Positions 26,247 through 35,040 are shown, counted from the first letter of the stretch. The stretch: DNA of 64,000 bases from Pseudomonas sp. CCI4.2 (GCF_034350045.1 NZ_CP133781.1:3830501-3894500); one strand, 5' to 3'. Translations and numbers: made by a program. The notes: generated from the letters alone by a model not told the origin.

Positions 26247-27578
26247 GTGGATAATGCTCCGGCCCGCTGGTACGGCCAACTCTACATCCAAGTACTGATC
26301 GGCATCGTCATTGGTGGCGCTATTGGCTTCTTCGTTCCTGACCTCGGTGCCAAGCTACAACCCATTGCCGATGGCTTCATCAAACTGATCAAAATGCTGC
26401 TGGCGCCGATTATTTTCGGGACGGTGGTGGTCGGCATCGCCAAAATGGGCAGCGTCAAGGAGGTCGGGCGCATCGGCGCCAAGGCGCTGATCTACTTTGA
26501 AGTGCTGTCGACCCTGGCGCTGGTCATCGGTTTGATCGTGGTTAACGTACTCAAGCCGGGTGTCGGCATGAACGTCGACATCAGCACCATCAACGGCAGT
26601 GCGATCACCAGCTACACCCAAGCGGCGGCTGCCCAAGGCGGCATCATTCAGTTCTTCCTCGATATCATCCCGACCACTTTGTTCGATGCGTTCGCCAAGG
26701 GCGCGATGCTTCAGGTGATTCTGGTCTCGGTGCTGATGGGTATCGCCTTGGTGCAGTTGGGCGAAACCGCTAAGCCGCTGGTCTCGGTCATCGACATGCT
26801 GTTGCAGTGCCTGTTTCGTATCGTTGCGATGGTGATGCGCCTGGCACCCTTGGGCGCGGGCGCGGGTATGGCGTTCACCATCGGCAAATACGGGATTGGT
26901 ACGTTGTTGTCGTTGGGGCAACTGTTAATCGCGTTGTACGTCACCACGCTGATTTTCATCGTGGTCGTGCTCGGCACCGTGGCGCGCTGGTCGGGGTTGC
27001 CGTTGTTGCAGTTCTTGCGTTATTTCAAGGACGAGATCCTGGTAACGCTGGGCACCTGTTCGACCGAAGCTGTGTTGCCGCGAATGATGGTCAAGCTCGA
27101 AGCGCTGGGTTGTGAAAAATCAGTGGTCGGGTTGGTATTGCCGACGGGGTACACCTTCAACTCCGACGGCACCTGTATCTACCTGACCATGGCCGCGATC
27201 TTCGTCGCCCAAGCCACCAACACACCGTTGAGTTTGATGGATCAGTTGGTGGTTTTAGGTGTGTTGTTGCTGACCTCCAAAGGGTCGGCAGGGGTCGCGG
27301 GTGCAGGGTTTGTCACGCTGGCCGCGACATTGTCGGTGATCCACGCGATTCCGCTGGTGGGCTTGGTCCTGCTGCTGGGCGTCGACCGCTTCCTTAACGA
27401 AGCGCGTGCAGTGACTAACCTGATCGGCAACGGCATTGGCACCATTGCCATCGCCAAATGGGACGGCTCTTTCGATCAAGCCAAGGCCACGCGGGCGATC
27501 CAGGCAATGAACGATAATCGGCTTGAAGCGGTGTTGGCTGAGCCCAAGCCTACCGTGCAAGCTGATACCCTGATCTGA
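26247..27578 (+). CDS. DctA-family dicarboxylate/cation symporter
   Basis: A DAACS-family secondary transporter of about 443 residues with the expected signatures: PIIFGTVVVGIAKMG in helix 2-3, the LGTCSTEAVLPRM re-entrant loop, GYTFNSDGTCIYLTMAAIF and the second hairpin TSKGSAGVAGAGFVTL. The GTG at 26247 is preferred because TGAGG stands seven bases upstream; ATG codons at 26172 and 26208 would add a non-hydrophobic extension without a better site. Since it follows tarD by about 115 bp, D-tartrate is the likely substrate, although DctA proteins also carry succinate, malate and fumarate. Confidence 0.88.
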   Translation: MDNAPARWYGQLYIQVLIGIVIGGAIGFFVPDLGAKLQPIADGFIKLIKMLLAPIIFGTVVVGIAKMGSVKEVGRIGAKALIYFEVLSTLALVIGLIVVNVLKPGVGMNVDISTINGSAITSYTQAAAAQGGIIQFFLDIIPTTLFDAFAKGAMLQVILVSVLMGIALVQLGETAKPLVSVIDMLLQCLFRIVAMVMRLAPLGAGAGMAFTIGKYGIGTLLSLGQLLIALYVTTLIFIVVVLGTVARWSGLPLLQFLRYFKDEILVTLGTCSTEAVLPRMMVKLEALGCEKSVVGLVLPTGYTFNSDGTCIYLTMAAIFVAQATNTPLSLMDQLVVLGVLLLTSKGSAGVAGAGFVTLAATLSVIHAIPLVGLVLLLGVDRFLNEARAVTNLIGNGIGTIAIAKWDGSFDQAKATRAIQAMNDNRLEAVLAEPKPTVQADTLI

Positions 27579-27684
27579 AGGTCGGGAAAACAAGAGTACC
27601 GATCATCGTCAAATTGGATGCTATTTTGCAACAAATGGTCGATAACGTAGTCGAAACAGCTTAATCGACTAAAAGAGTACTCGT

Positions 27685-27927
27685 ATGGACATGCCTTGCC
27701 GGACGTTCTCGGACGTTTACCGGGGGCAAGTGATCGATGTTTTGGTTGTTTGTCCGCCAGGCGTTCTCGACACTGTTGATTTCATCGTTCAAGTGACCGT
27801 GACGTTGAACCACCAAGCCGCCTCGCCGGCCATCAACGTTTGCGGCCGCGGTTACGAGTCTTACGACGAAGCCCATCACGCCGGCATTCTTATAGGTCAG
27901 GGGATGATCGACAGCCTTACGCATTGA
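27685..27927 (+). CDS. Small hypothetical protein, 80 aa
   Basis: A short cytoplasmic-looking protein (MDMPCRTFSDVYRG) with AAAGAG about eight bases before the ATG. It has a mixed beta pattern (VIDVLVVCP, DFIVQVTVTLN) and a C-terminal YDEAHHAGILIGQGMIDSLTH helix. I do not recognise the family. A frame of similar size exists on the other strand, but this one has the better ribosome site and a more protein-like composition. Confidence 0.55.
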   Translation: MDMPCRTFSDVYRGQVIDVLVVCPPGVLDTVDFIVQVTVTLNHQAASPAINVCGRGYESYDEAHHAGILIGQGMIDSLTH

Positions 27928-28039
27928 CGTCGGCCTTGTATTGCCTCTTGTAAATCACCCAAAAGTCGCCGTTTCGTTCGCGCCTGTAGGAAGCGTGGGA
28001 GTGATAAACTCCCGACACTTCACACGGGAGGGAAGAATC

Positions 28040-28366
28040 GTGCGCGGATTGCTCATGGCGGTAGCTGTTTTGATGTTGGCTGGGTGTGGCGAGGGGGCAG
28101 CGGATAAGCCTGCGAAAGTGCAGGCGCCAGCCGTGGCTCAGGTTTCAGTACCTCAGTGGGACGTTTTGGTCGAAGACCCCAAGGCCGTCAGTGACTTGAC
28201 CGACAGGCTCGTCGAGCACGGTTTTCCGTCTTTTGTCGCCGTTCGTGACGGGAAGGAGCGCGTATTGCTCGGCCCATTCAACTCCAAGGCCGCCGCTGAA
28301 GAAAAACGCGCGCAATTGGCGCTGAAGATGAGTTATGAGTCGTCTATCGTCGACCACACGCTGTAG
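28040..28366 (+). CDS. SPOR-domain lipoprotein
   Basis: A 108-residue lipoprotein. The GTG start at 28040 follows CGGGAGGGA about eight bases upstream. The signal peptide ends in a lipobox, MLAGC, with the lipidated Cys near residue 17. After a Pro/Ala linker, the C-terminal 65 residues form a SPOR-like domain (QWDVLVEDPKAVSDLTDRL, LLGPFNSKAAAEEKRAQL). SPOR domains bind denuded peptidoglycan glycans, so it probably acts at the cell wall or septum. The frame is open to 27941, but nothing supports the longer form. Confidence 0.82.
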   Translation: MRGLLMAVAVLMLAGCGEGAADKPAKVQAPAVAQVSVPQWDVLVEDPKAVSDLTDRLVEHGFPSFVAVRDGKERVLLGPFNSKAAAEEKRAQLALKMSYESSIVDHTL

Positions 28367-28433
28367 CCAGTAATCGGCTCGCGTTCGATACGATTCTCCA
28401 CATTCAGTTGCAACGCGACACTCAAACACGGGT

Positions 28434-28443
28434 GTGTTAACAC
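28434..28443 (+). promoter_or_regulatory. Perfect 10-bp palindrome GTGTTAACAC
   Basis: A perfect 10-bp palindrome 38 bases before the next gene start. Its position between promoter distance and coding start would suit a repressor operator. The binding protein is unknown. Confidence 0.3.
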
Positions 28444-28480
28444 CTGCGCCTTATCAAGCAAGCGACTGCGGGAGCAATTT

Positions 28481-28975
28481 ATGGACGAAGTACAACGGTT
28501 AGGCGAGTTACTGAGCGCCAATCAACGCAACGAAGAGCATAAACACCAGCAGTTCCACACTGACCTTGCGCGCTGGGAATCCGGTATTTCAGGCCTGTAC
28601 CAGCAGATCGAAAGCTGGATGGCACCGCTTAAAAGCACTGGCCAGATGGAGTTTGAATACGAGCCGCACCAGGCGCAAAGCAAGGGCTATCCAGACGAGA
28701 ACTCACCGTTTCGTACTCAGCGTTTGACCTTGTCATTTGCTGGACGGCAGGTTGTGTTCGTGCCCGATGCAATGGGCCCTAAAGGCTTGATTTCGATTGC
28801 CGCCACTGGCCTGAGCGTCCACGCGCAGGAGCAAGTGTCATTGACCTTGGATGCCGACGGCAGCGAGTGGCAGATGACCCGACGCATCGGGGTAAAAGAA
28901 TCGGCGACTCATCAATTCACCGCCGATTATTTTGCGCGTCAACTGCAAACATTGGTGCCTCAGCATCCTGTCTGA
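28481..28975 (+). CDS. Conserved hypothetical protein, 164 aa
   Basis: A soluble protein with an N-terminal helical part (MDEVQRLGELLSANQRNEEH and WESGISGLYQQIESWM) and a beta-rich C-terminal part (RLTLSFAGRQVVFVPDAMG, LISIAATGLSVHA). CGGGAG lies before the ATG at about eight bases. No signal peptide, membrane segment or catalytic motif was seen. I do not recognise a named family; the well-formed start and codon use support it as a real gene. Confidence 0.75.
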   Translation: MDEVQRLGELLSANQRNEEHKHQQFHTDLARWESGISGLYQQIESWMAPLKSTGQMEFEYEPHQAQSKGYPDENSPFRTQRLTLSFAGRQVVFVPDAMGPKGLISIAATGLSVHAQEQVSLTLDADGSEWQMTRRIGVKESATHQFTADYFARQLQTLVPQHPV

Positions 28976-29047
28976 GTCAGTGCGCATACAGCCTGAATCG
29001 TCGGTCTAGCGAAGCGGTGTGTCAGACACACCGCCCCAGCGAACGAC

Positions 29048-29368
29048 TTAAGAGCGACGCCCAAGCAGCAGACCAATCACCAAGCCAAACCCGGCAGATA
29101 CCGCAACGGTCTGCCACGGATGACCACCGATGTAGGTTTCGGTGGCGTCGACAGCCGGCTTGGTCCTTTCACGCACACTGGACACCGAATCCAGCGCTTG
29201 TTTGAGCTTTTGGCTCAACTGCTCACGCAGGGTGGCAGCGTCCTCACCGACCAGCGCGGCGCTGTCCTTGAGCAACTTGTCTGATTCCTCGATCAGCGCC
29301 TGTAACTCACTGAATGCTTGATCCTTGATTTGCTCGGCGGTGTTTTGAGCATCAGTTTTGCGCGCCAT
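29048..29368 (-). CDS. DUF883 (ElaB/YqjD/YqjK-type) membrane-anchored protein
   Basis: A 106-residue protein with a long amphipathic helical N-terminus and a single C-terminal membrane anchor ending in arginines (WQTVAVSAGFGLVIGLLLGRRS), as in E. coli ElaB and YqjD, which tether ribosomes or other factors to the inner membrane in stationary phase. The start at 29368 has GGAAGGA seven bases upstream. It stands alone, unlike the second copy at 53884-54198, which begins an operon. Confidence 0.87.
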   Translation of the reverse strand: MARKTDAQNTAEQIKDQAFSELQALIEESDKLLKDSAALVGEDAATLREQLSQKLKQALDSVSSVRERTKPAVDATETYIGGHPWQTVAVSAGFGLVIGLLLGRRS

Positions 29369-29532
29369 GATTTCATCCTTCCAGTTGATTACGACAGTGA
29401 GCAATGGAGCCCCGGTGAGCGGAAAAGTTGCAGTGTTTTTTGCTTTCGTCCCTCAACTCGGCAAACAATGTCGCCTCGGAAACTTCACTCGGCAGTGTAA
29501 GATGCAGCCGTTTTCAGTCACAGGTGATTCGT

Positions 29533-29787
29533 ATGAGCTTTAACCTTGCCAACCGGCCTATCACCGAGCGCGCGGCGCTTGAAGATGAAAAATCCAGATT
29601 GTTCGACCTTTGGCAGAGCAACTTGGGCAAAGCCAAGAGCGATGCCGCAAGGCTGATGGGCGAACGCTCCAAGCGCAAGGGCAAATGGTCCGAGTGGGTC
29701 CGTTCCGAGCTCGACCTTATGTCCCCACCGGAATACGCCAACATGGTGCGCAGTGAAGTGAACCGTTTAGTCGCCGCGACCAAATAG
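29533..29787 (+). CDS. Small conserved hypothetical protein, 84 aa
   Basis: An 84-residue, basic, helix-rich protein (NLANRPITERAALEDEKSRLFDLWQ; GERSKRKGKWSEWVRSELDLMSPPEYANMV). AGGTGA stands six bases before the ATG at 29533. The Lys/Arg-rich middle might bind nucleic acid, but no known domain is recognised. It converges with the LEA-type lipoprotein gene, with two bases between the stops. Confidence 0.7.
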   Translation: MSFNLANRPITERAALEDEKSRLFDLWQSNLGKAKSDAARLMGERSKRKGKWSEWVRSELDLMSPPEYANMVRSEVNRLVAATK

Positions 29788-29789
29788 AC

Positions 29790-30266
29790 TCACCAACTGC
29801 CGTCGGCGCGGGGCAGGCTGAGGGTGCCGCTGTCACTGAAGCGCATCGTCCCAAACAAACCGCCCGCCAGCTTGCCATGCAGCACGTAGGGTAAATTGTC
29901 GATCCCTTCGCTTTGGCTAAGACCGACGGCCTGGCGCAACGCAGCAAACGCGGAAACCGTCACCGGCACCACCAGCACGGCTTCGGAGAAACGTCCGATA
30001 GTGCCGCGTTGATCGCTGACGCCAGACGCCAAGAGCTTGCCGTTCACATCAAGGTCGAGGGCAACCCCGGAATAATCGATGGCCGTCTCATTGGGGTTTT
30101 GCAGCCGCAGCTTGACCGCAAAGCGCACTTCCAGGCCTTGGCCTTGCAGCGGCTCAATACCGACCACGTTGATGTTCAGTGGGTCACGGTTGGGCAATAA
30201 CGCGCAGGCGCTAAGTGCAATGATCAGTAATGAAGCCAGTAGGGCGCGAAGTGGGCGTAGCGGCAT
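29790..30266 (-). CDS. LEA type 2 (WHy-domain) lipoprotein
   Basis: A 158-residue lipoprotein with a signal peptide ending in ALSAC (Cys near residue 21) and a LEA_2/WHy beta-sandwich domain (LNINVVGIEPLQGQGLEVRFAVKLRLQNPNETAIDYSGVALDL). Such domains occur in desiccation-related proteins and small periplasmic lipoproteins. AAGGAGAC is located just before the ATG at 30266. It appears to be a single-gene unit. Confidence 0.83.
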   Translation of the reverse strand: MPLRPLRALLASLLIIALSACALLPNRDPLNINVVGIEPLQGQGLEVRFAVKLRLQNPNETAIDYSGVALDLDVNGKLLASGVSDQRGTIGRFSEAVLVVPVTVSAFAALRQAVGLSQSEGIDNLPYVLHGKLAGGLFGTMRFSDSGTLSLPRADGSW

Positions 30267-30431
30267 CGATGTCTCCTTGAGCAAAGTGAACGCTTAGCGG
30301 CTCCACTGTGCGACCCCTCGGGGGACTATAGGTTCGCTTCCAACGCAGGGACTGGCTTTTTACTATTTGCGCCCTAAGATGACCAGCGACGCCTAAACAC
30401 ACATATATGGCCAGCAGGGCAGCCCTCATTC

Positions 30432-31442
30432 ATGTCGGAAAAAGACACCATCTCCATGCAACTGGTGCGCGAGGCGTTGTTGCAGTGTTGCACACCCGGC
30501 GCGGCCACCGATGAGGTGTTGAACAAGGTGGGTATTGCGCCGGAATCCTTTGCGCAGCCGGATGCGCGGGTAACGGCCAGCGCTTACGCACGGTTGTGGC
30601 GTTTGCTCGCGCGCCGTCTGGACGATGAGTTTTTCGGCATGGACCCCCGGCGGCTAAAGTCGGGCAGCCTGGCGTTTCTTTGCCGCTCGTCCATGGCCCA
30701 GTTGACCGTGTCGGCAGGGCTTGAGTCGGGCTTGAGTTTTTTGTCGCTGATGCTGGAGGGCTTTCAGGCGAGCCTGTTCCGACAGCAGACCTTGGCTGAA
30801 ATCGTTCTAGAAGAGCGCGACCAACCCCCGCAACGGGCGTTCACCTACTTCGCCTATTGGATGATTGTTCACGGGGTGGCGTGTTGGCTCGCGGGGCGAC
30901 GGATTCCGATTCTGGCCATCGAGTTGCGCTGCGCTAAGCCCGACTTTTACGAAGACTACGCGGTGATGTTTTCCGACAACCTGCGTTTCGACCGACCGCG
31001 TACTCGAATGATCTTCGCGGCAGACTGCCTCGACCTGCCGATCAAGCGCAGCGCCGAGGAGTTGACTCAATTCCTGGCCCGGGCGCCGGGCAATATTCTG
31101 GTGAAGTACCGCGACCCGGAAAGCGTCGCCCAGCGGATCAAAAACGAACTGCGCACGCAGCCCGCGGAATACTGGCCGGAGACCGAGACCTTGGCCCAGG
31201 CCTGGCACATGTCAGCGTCAACCCTGCGCCGGCGCTTGGCGGAAGAAGGCCAGACCTACCAAGCCATCAAAGACAGCGTGCGCAAGGAATTGGCGATTGT
31301 CTGGCTGGCCGATCCTGACGTCAGCTTCGCTGACATCGCCGCGAGATTGGGGTTTGCCGACACCAGTTCGTTCTATAAAGCCTTCCGCAAATGGTCCGGC
31401 TCCAATCCCGGGCATTACCGGAGCTTGATCGTGGGGGTTTGA
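30432..31442 (+). CDS. AraC-family transcriptional regulator
   Basis: A 336-residue regulator with an N-terminal arabinose-binding-like domain of the type seen in OruR/ArgR-like Pseudomonas activators and a C-terminal AraC DNA-binding domain (about residues 235-335: LAQAWHMSASTLRRRLAEEGQTYQAIKDSVRKELA, then DIAARLGFADTSSFYKAFRKWSG). It lies upstream of, and in the same direction as, the branched acyl-CoA degradation genes, so it probably activates them, perhaps in response to an acyl-CoA or fatty acid. A REP-containing gap separates it from those genes. Confidence 0.88.
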   Translation: MSEKDTISMQLVREALLQCCTPGAATDEVLNKVGIAPESFAQPDARVTASAYARLWRLLARRLDDEFFGMDPRRLKSGSLAFLCRSSMAQLTVSAGLESGLSFLSLMLEGFQASLFRQQTLAEIVLEERDQPPQRAFTYFAYWMIVHGVACWLAGRRIPILAIELRCAKPDFYEDYAVMFSDNLRFDRPRTRMIFAADCLDLPIKRSAEELTQFLARAPGNILVKYRDPESVAQRIKNELRTQPAEYWPETETLAQAWHMSASTLRRRLAEEGQTYQAIKDSVRKELAIVWLADPDVSFADIAARLGFADTSSFYKAFRKWSGSNPGHYRSLIVGV

Positions 31443-31816
31443 GGCTGCATGCGTCAGGACCGGCGCTTTCCCGAATGAATTCGGTCCCACAGATACTGGC
31501 GATGCACAGACCCTAATCCCTGTGGGTGGCTTGCCAACGAAAGCGTCATTGCAAGCGCAGCAGGTTCAGATCGTCATCGGCGGCGCGATGACGGGCCTCT
31601 TCGCAGTCGAGCCTGCTCTCACCGGTTCGGGCGATGCACAAATCTGTAGAGCCAACTGTGGCGAGAGGCCCGTAAGCCTGAACCACCGCCTCGCCAACAC
31701 GCTGGCTTCTGCAGACCATTGGCCAAACCAGTCAGCCAACTTGAGCGCTTTGACCATTGCCCGCGCTTGCCCGTACGTCGACTATTTCGCTATTCCAAAA
31801 AAGCGAAGGCACGTTC
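31443..31816. other. REP-containing gap between AraC gene and SDR
   Basis: About 374 bp without a gene. It holds one REP half (31464-31492, CCGAATGAATTCGG core ending in CCCACAG) and the second copy of the composite REP element (31520-31622). The last 190 bases probably carry the promoter of the acyl-CoA degradation operon, but no clear -35/-10 pair was identified. Confidence 0.65.
31520..31622 (+). repeat. Composite REP (REPIN-like) element, copy 2
   Basis: About 103 bp, from CTGTGGG-TGGCTTGCCAACGAAAGCG on the left to the reverse complement of the GGCTTGCCTGCGAAGAGGCC arm on the right. The middle region can be aligned with that of the element at 23069-23178 read on the other strand, so these are two copies of one mobile repeat in opposite orientation. 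Confidence 0.78.
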
Positions 31817-32584
31817 ATGCAGATCGAAGGCAAGGTTTTTCTAGTGAGTGGCGGCGCTTCAGGCTTGGGGGCGGCCACCGCGCAGATGCTGGTGGCCGCG
31901 GGCGCCAAGGTCATGCTGGTGGATATAAACGAAGCCGCAGTCGCCGCTCAGGCGCAAAACTTGGGTGCGCAAGCGCGCTATGCGGTAGCCGATGTCAGCC
32001 AGGAATCGGCGGCGCAGGCTGCCGTTGAGGCCGCCGTGACCGCATTCGGTGGGCTCCATGGCTTGGTGAATTGCGCCGGCGTGGTGGGTGCCGAAAAAAT
32101 CCTCGGTAAAACCGGTCCGCACGCATTGGACAGCTTCAGCCGGGTGATCACTATCAACCTGATCGGCAGCTTTAACCTGCTGCGATTAGCCGCAGCCGCC
32201 ATCGCCGAAACGGAGGCCGATGAGGGGGGCGAACGAGGCGTGATCATTAATACCGCGTCTGTGGCGGCCTACGATGGCCAAATCGGCCAAGCCGCTTATG
32301 CAGCCTCCAAAGGCGCTATCGTCAGCATGACCTTGCCCGCAGCGCGTGAGCTGGCGCGGTTTGGTATTCGGGTGATGACCATCGCCCCCGGCATTTTTGA
32401 AACACCGATGATGGCCGGCATGACCGAGCAGGTGCGTGAATCGCTAGCGGCCGGAGTGCCGTTCCCGCCACGCCTAGGCAAGCCGCAAGAATACGCGGCG
32501 CTGGTCAGGCATATCATCGAAAACAGCATGCTCAATGGCGAGGTCATCCGCCTCGACGGCGCCTTGCGTATGGCCGCCAAGTAA
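31817..32584 (+). CDS. 3-hydroxyacyl-CoA dehydrogenase, SDR family (HSD17B10-like)
   Basis: A 255-residue short-chain dehydrogenase. The NAD-binding motif GGASGLG is near the N-terminus, an aspartate follows in MLVDIN (NAD preference), NCAG is present, the active-site Ser lies in NTASVAAYDG, and YAASK supplies the catalytic Tyr and Lys. The IAPGIFETPMM and LNGEVIRLDGALRM ends are typical of type II 3-hydroxyacyl-CoA / 3-hydroxy-2-methylbutyryl-CoA dehydrogenases. It is followed by thiolase, acyl-CoA dehydrogenase and enoyl-CoA hydratase genes, which fits isoleucine breakdown from 2-methylbutyryl-CoA. GAAGG stands about eight bases before the ATG at 31817. Confidence 0.9.
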   Translation: MQIEGKVFLVSGGASGLGAATAQMLVAAGAKVMLVDINEAAVAAQAQNLGAQARYAVADVSQESAAQAAVEAAVTAFGGLHGLVNCAGVVGAEKILGKTGPHALDSFSRVITINLIGSFNLLRLAAAAIAETEADEGGERGVIINTASVAAYDGQIGQAAYAASKGAIVSMTLPAARELARFGIRVMTIAPGIFETPMMAGMTEQVRESLAAGVPFPPRLGKPQEYAALVRHIIENSMLNGEVIRLDGALRMAAK

Positions 32585-32609
32585 CTGACCCATAACCAGG
32601 AGTCCATAA

Positions 32610-33800
32610 ATGTCTATTCAAGATCCCATTGTCATCGTTAGCGCAGCCCGTACACCCATGGGCGGGTTCCAAGGGGCGCTGGCCAGCCTGACCGCGCCGC
32701 AACTGGGCGCAGCGGCAATTCATGCGGCCGTCGAGCGTGCAGGCATTGCGCCACAGGATGTCGACGAAGTGTTATTCGGTTGCGTGCTGTCGGCTGGTTT
32801 AGGTCAAGCGCCCGCTCGGCAAGCAGCATTGGGTGCGGGTTTGAGCCATTCGACGGTCTGCACCACGCTCAACAAAATGTGTGGGTCGGGCATGCAGGCC
32901 ACCATTTTGGCCCATGACTCGTTGTTGGCTGGCAGCGCCAAGGTGGTGGTGTCAGGTGGTATGGAAAGCATGTCCAACGCGCCGTATCTGCTTGATCGGG
33001 CCCGCAGCGGCTATCGGATGGGCCATGGCCGTGTGCTTGACCATATGTTTTTCGACGGTCTGGAAGATGCCTACGACAAGGGCCGCTTGATGGGTACCTA
33101 CGCCGAAGACTGCGCTGAGCGCAATGGTCTCAGCCGCGAAGCGCAAGATGCGTTTGCCGTGGAGTCCCTGGTGCGTGCGCAACAGGCCATCAGCAACGGA
33201 AGTTTCGCCGCTGAAATTGTTCCGGTGCAGGTCACCGTTGGTAAGGAGCAGCGGTTGATCAGCGATGACGAACAGCCGCCCAAGGCCCGCCTGGAGAAAA
33301 TTCCGACCCTGAAACCGGCGTTTCGCGACGGTGGGACGGTGACCGCTGCCAATTCCAGCTCCATTTCCGATGGTGCCGCCGCATTGGTGTTGATGCGCCG
33401 CTCCGAAGCCGAACACCGTGGGCTGCAGCCTCTGGCAATGATTCACGGCCACGCGGCTTTTGCCGATGAGCCGGGTTTGTTTCCGACCGCGCCCATCGGT
33501 GCGATCAAAAAATTGATGAACAAAGTTGAATGGTCGCTGGCAGACGTGGACCTGTTTGAGGTCAACGAAGCGTTCGCCGTGGTGGCATTGGTCGCGATGA
33601 ACACCCTGGAAATTCCTCACGGCAAACTGAATATTCATGGCGGCGCCTGTGCGTTGGGCCACCCGATTGGCGCTTCAGGGGCGCGGATTTTGGTCACGCT
33701 GATCTCGGCACTGCGCCAAAAGGGTCTTAAACGCGGCGTAGCCGCTGTGTGTATTGGCGGCGGCGAAGCCACAGCGGTCGCGGTTGAATGCCTGTACTGA
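32610..33800 (+). CDS. Acetyl-CoA acyltransferase (thiolase)
   Basis: A 396-residue thiolase with the acyl-accepting cysteine in LNKMCGSGM (about residue 91), the VSGGMESMS and VNEAFAVVAL blocks, the catalytic His in GGACALGHPIGASGAR and the C-terminal catalytic Cys in VCIGGGEATAV. AGGAGT lies six bases before the ATG. In this cluster it probably cleaves 2-methylacetoacetyl-CoA to acetyl-CoA and propionyl-CoA; acetoacetyl-CoA is also possible. Confidence 0.93.
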   Translation: MSIQDPIVIVSAARTPMGGFQGALASLTAPQLGAAAIHAAVERAGIAPQDVDEVLFGCVLSAGLGQAPARQAALGAGLSHSTVCTTLNKMCGSGMQATILAHDSLLAGSAKVVVSGGMESMSNAPYLLDRARSGYRMGHGRVLDHMFFDGLEDAYDKGRLMGTYAEDCAERNGLSREAQDAFAVESLVRAQQAISNGSFAAEIVPVQVTVGKEQRLISDDEQPPKARLEKIPTLKPAFRDGGTVTAANSSSISDGAAALVLMRRSEAEHRGLQPLAMIHGHAAFADEPGLFPTAPIGAIKKLMNKVEWSLADVDLFEVNEAFAVVALVAMNTLEIPHGKLNIHGGACALGHPIGASGARILVTLISALRQKGLKRGVAAVCIGGGEATAVAVECLY

Positions 33801-33822
33801 AGCGTTAAACAAGGAAACGGTC

Positions 33823-34950
33823 ATGCTCCCCACTGAAGAACAGCAACAGATTAGCGATGCAGCCCGGCAGTTCGCTCAAGAGCGGCTCCGGCCCTTCTCT
33901 GCGCAGTGGGACCGCGATCATGCCTTTCCGCGCCAAGCCATCAGTGAAATGGCCGAGCTCGGATTCTTTGGCATGTTGGTCCCTGAGCAATGGGGCGGCT
34001 GCGACACCGGTTACCTGGCTTACGCCATGGCCCTGGAAGAGATCGCCGCGGGCGATGGCGCCTGTTCGACCATTATGAGCGTGCACAACTCAGTGGGCTG
34101 TGTGCCAATTCTCAGGTTCGGTACCGAAAAACAGAAGCAGCGGTTTCTGACGCCGTTGGCCAGTGGCGAGATGCTCGGGGCTTTCGCCTTGACCGAGGCC
34201 CAGGCGGGTTCCGACGCCAGCAACCTGCGCACGCGGGCGCGGCTGGAAGGTGATCATTACGTACTGAACGGCAGCAAGCAGTTCATCACGTCCGGGAAAA
34301 ATGCCGGCGTGGTGATCGTCTTCGCCGTAACCGACCCCAGCGCCGGTAAGCGTGGAATCACCGCGTTTATCGTGCCGACCGACTCTGCGGGTTACACCGT
34401 CGCCAAGGTGGAAGAGAAGCTGGGCCAGCACGCCTCCGACACCTGCGAGATTCTGTTTGAAAACGTCAAAGTGCCGATTGATCAGCGCCTGGGTGCCGAG
34501 GGTGAAGGCTACAAAATTGCCTTGGCCAACCTCGAAGGAGGGCGCGTCGGTATAGCGGCTCAATCCATCGGCATGGCCCGTGCTGCATTTGAAGTAGCGC
34601 GTGATTACGCCAAGGAGCGGACCGCCTTTGGCAAGTCGCTGATTGAACATCAGGCTGTAGCCTTTCGCCTGGCGGACATGGCCACCTCGATAGCGGTTGC
34701 CCGGCAAATGGTGCACTACGCGGCGGCGCTGCGTGACAGTGGAAAGCCGGCGTTGGTAGAAGCGTCTATGGCCAAACTGTTTGCGTCAGAGATGGCCGAG
34801 AAAGTCTGTTCCAATGCTTTACAGACCTTGGGTGGCTACGGTTATTTGAATGATTTTCCCTTGGCGCGTATATACCGCGATGTGCGGGTCTGCCAGATTT
34901 ATGAAGGCACCAGCGATATTCAACGAATAGTGATTTCAAGAAGTCTTTAA
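33823..34950 (+). CDS. Short/branched-chain acyl-CoA dehydrogenase
   Basis: A 375-residue FAD enzyme of the acyl-CoA dehydrogenase family: LTEAQAGSDASNLRT (flavin binding), FITSGKNA, GGRVGIAAQSIGMARAA, NALQTLGGYGYLNDFPLARIYRD and the catalytic glutamate in YEGTSDIQR near the C-terminus. AAGGAAAC precedes the ATG at 33823 by eight bases, so the frame extending upstream into the thiolase gene is not used. From context it probably oxidises 2-methylbutyryl-CoA to tiglyl-CoA and passes electrons to ETF. Confidence 0.92.
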   Translation: MLPTEEQQQISDAARQFAQERLRPFSAQWDRDHAFPRQAISEMAELGFFGMLVPEQWGGCDTGYLAYAMALEEIAAGDGACSTIMSVHNSVGCVPILRFGTEKQKQRFLTPLASGEMLGAFALTEAQAGSDASNLRTRARLEGDHYVLNGSKQFITSGKNAGVVIVFAVTDPSAGKRGITAFIVPTDSAGYTVAKVEEKLGQHASDTCEILFENVKVPIDQRLGAEGEGYKIALANLEGGRVGIAAQSIGMARAAFEVARDYAKERTAFGKSLIEHQAVAFRLADMATSIAVARQMVHYAAALRDSGKPALVEASMAKLFASEMAEKVCSNALQTLGGYGYLNDFPLARIYRDVRVCQIYEGTSDIQRIVISRSL

Positions 34951-35022
34951 TGATGTTTATCAGTCACTTGTAATCTTTAGTTAACGTTGAATGTATGACC
35001 TGATCAGATTTTTTATGAATTT

Positions 35023-35028
35023 TATAAT
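35023..35028 (+). promoter_or_regulatory. Consensus -10 (TATAAT) very close to the enoyl-CoA hydratase start
   Basis: A perfect TATAAT lies in an AT-rich stretch 12 bases before the ATG at 35041. A poor -35 candidate (CTGATC, near 35000) stands at about the right distance. No Shine-Dalgarno sequence is visible. If this promoter is used, transcription would start within a few bases of the ATG, giving a leaderless or near-leaderless mRNA. Confidence 0.4.
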
Positions 35029-35040
35029 GGATAAAAATCA

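Noticed and set aside
27661..27924. 87-residue open frame opposite the 80-residue small gene
   Set aside because: The plus-strand frame has a better ribosome site and more plausible composition; only one can be real.
31522..32028. 168-residue open frame overlapping the SDR gene
   Set aside because: It begins in REP sequence and runs out of frame through the conserved SDR N-terminus, so it is a shadow.
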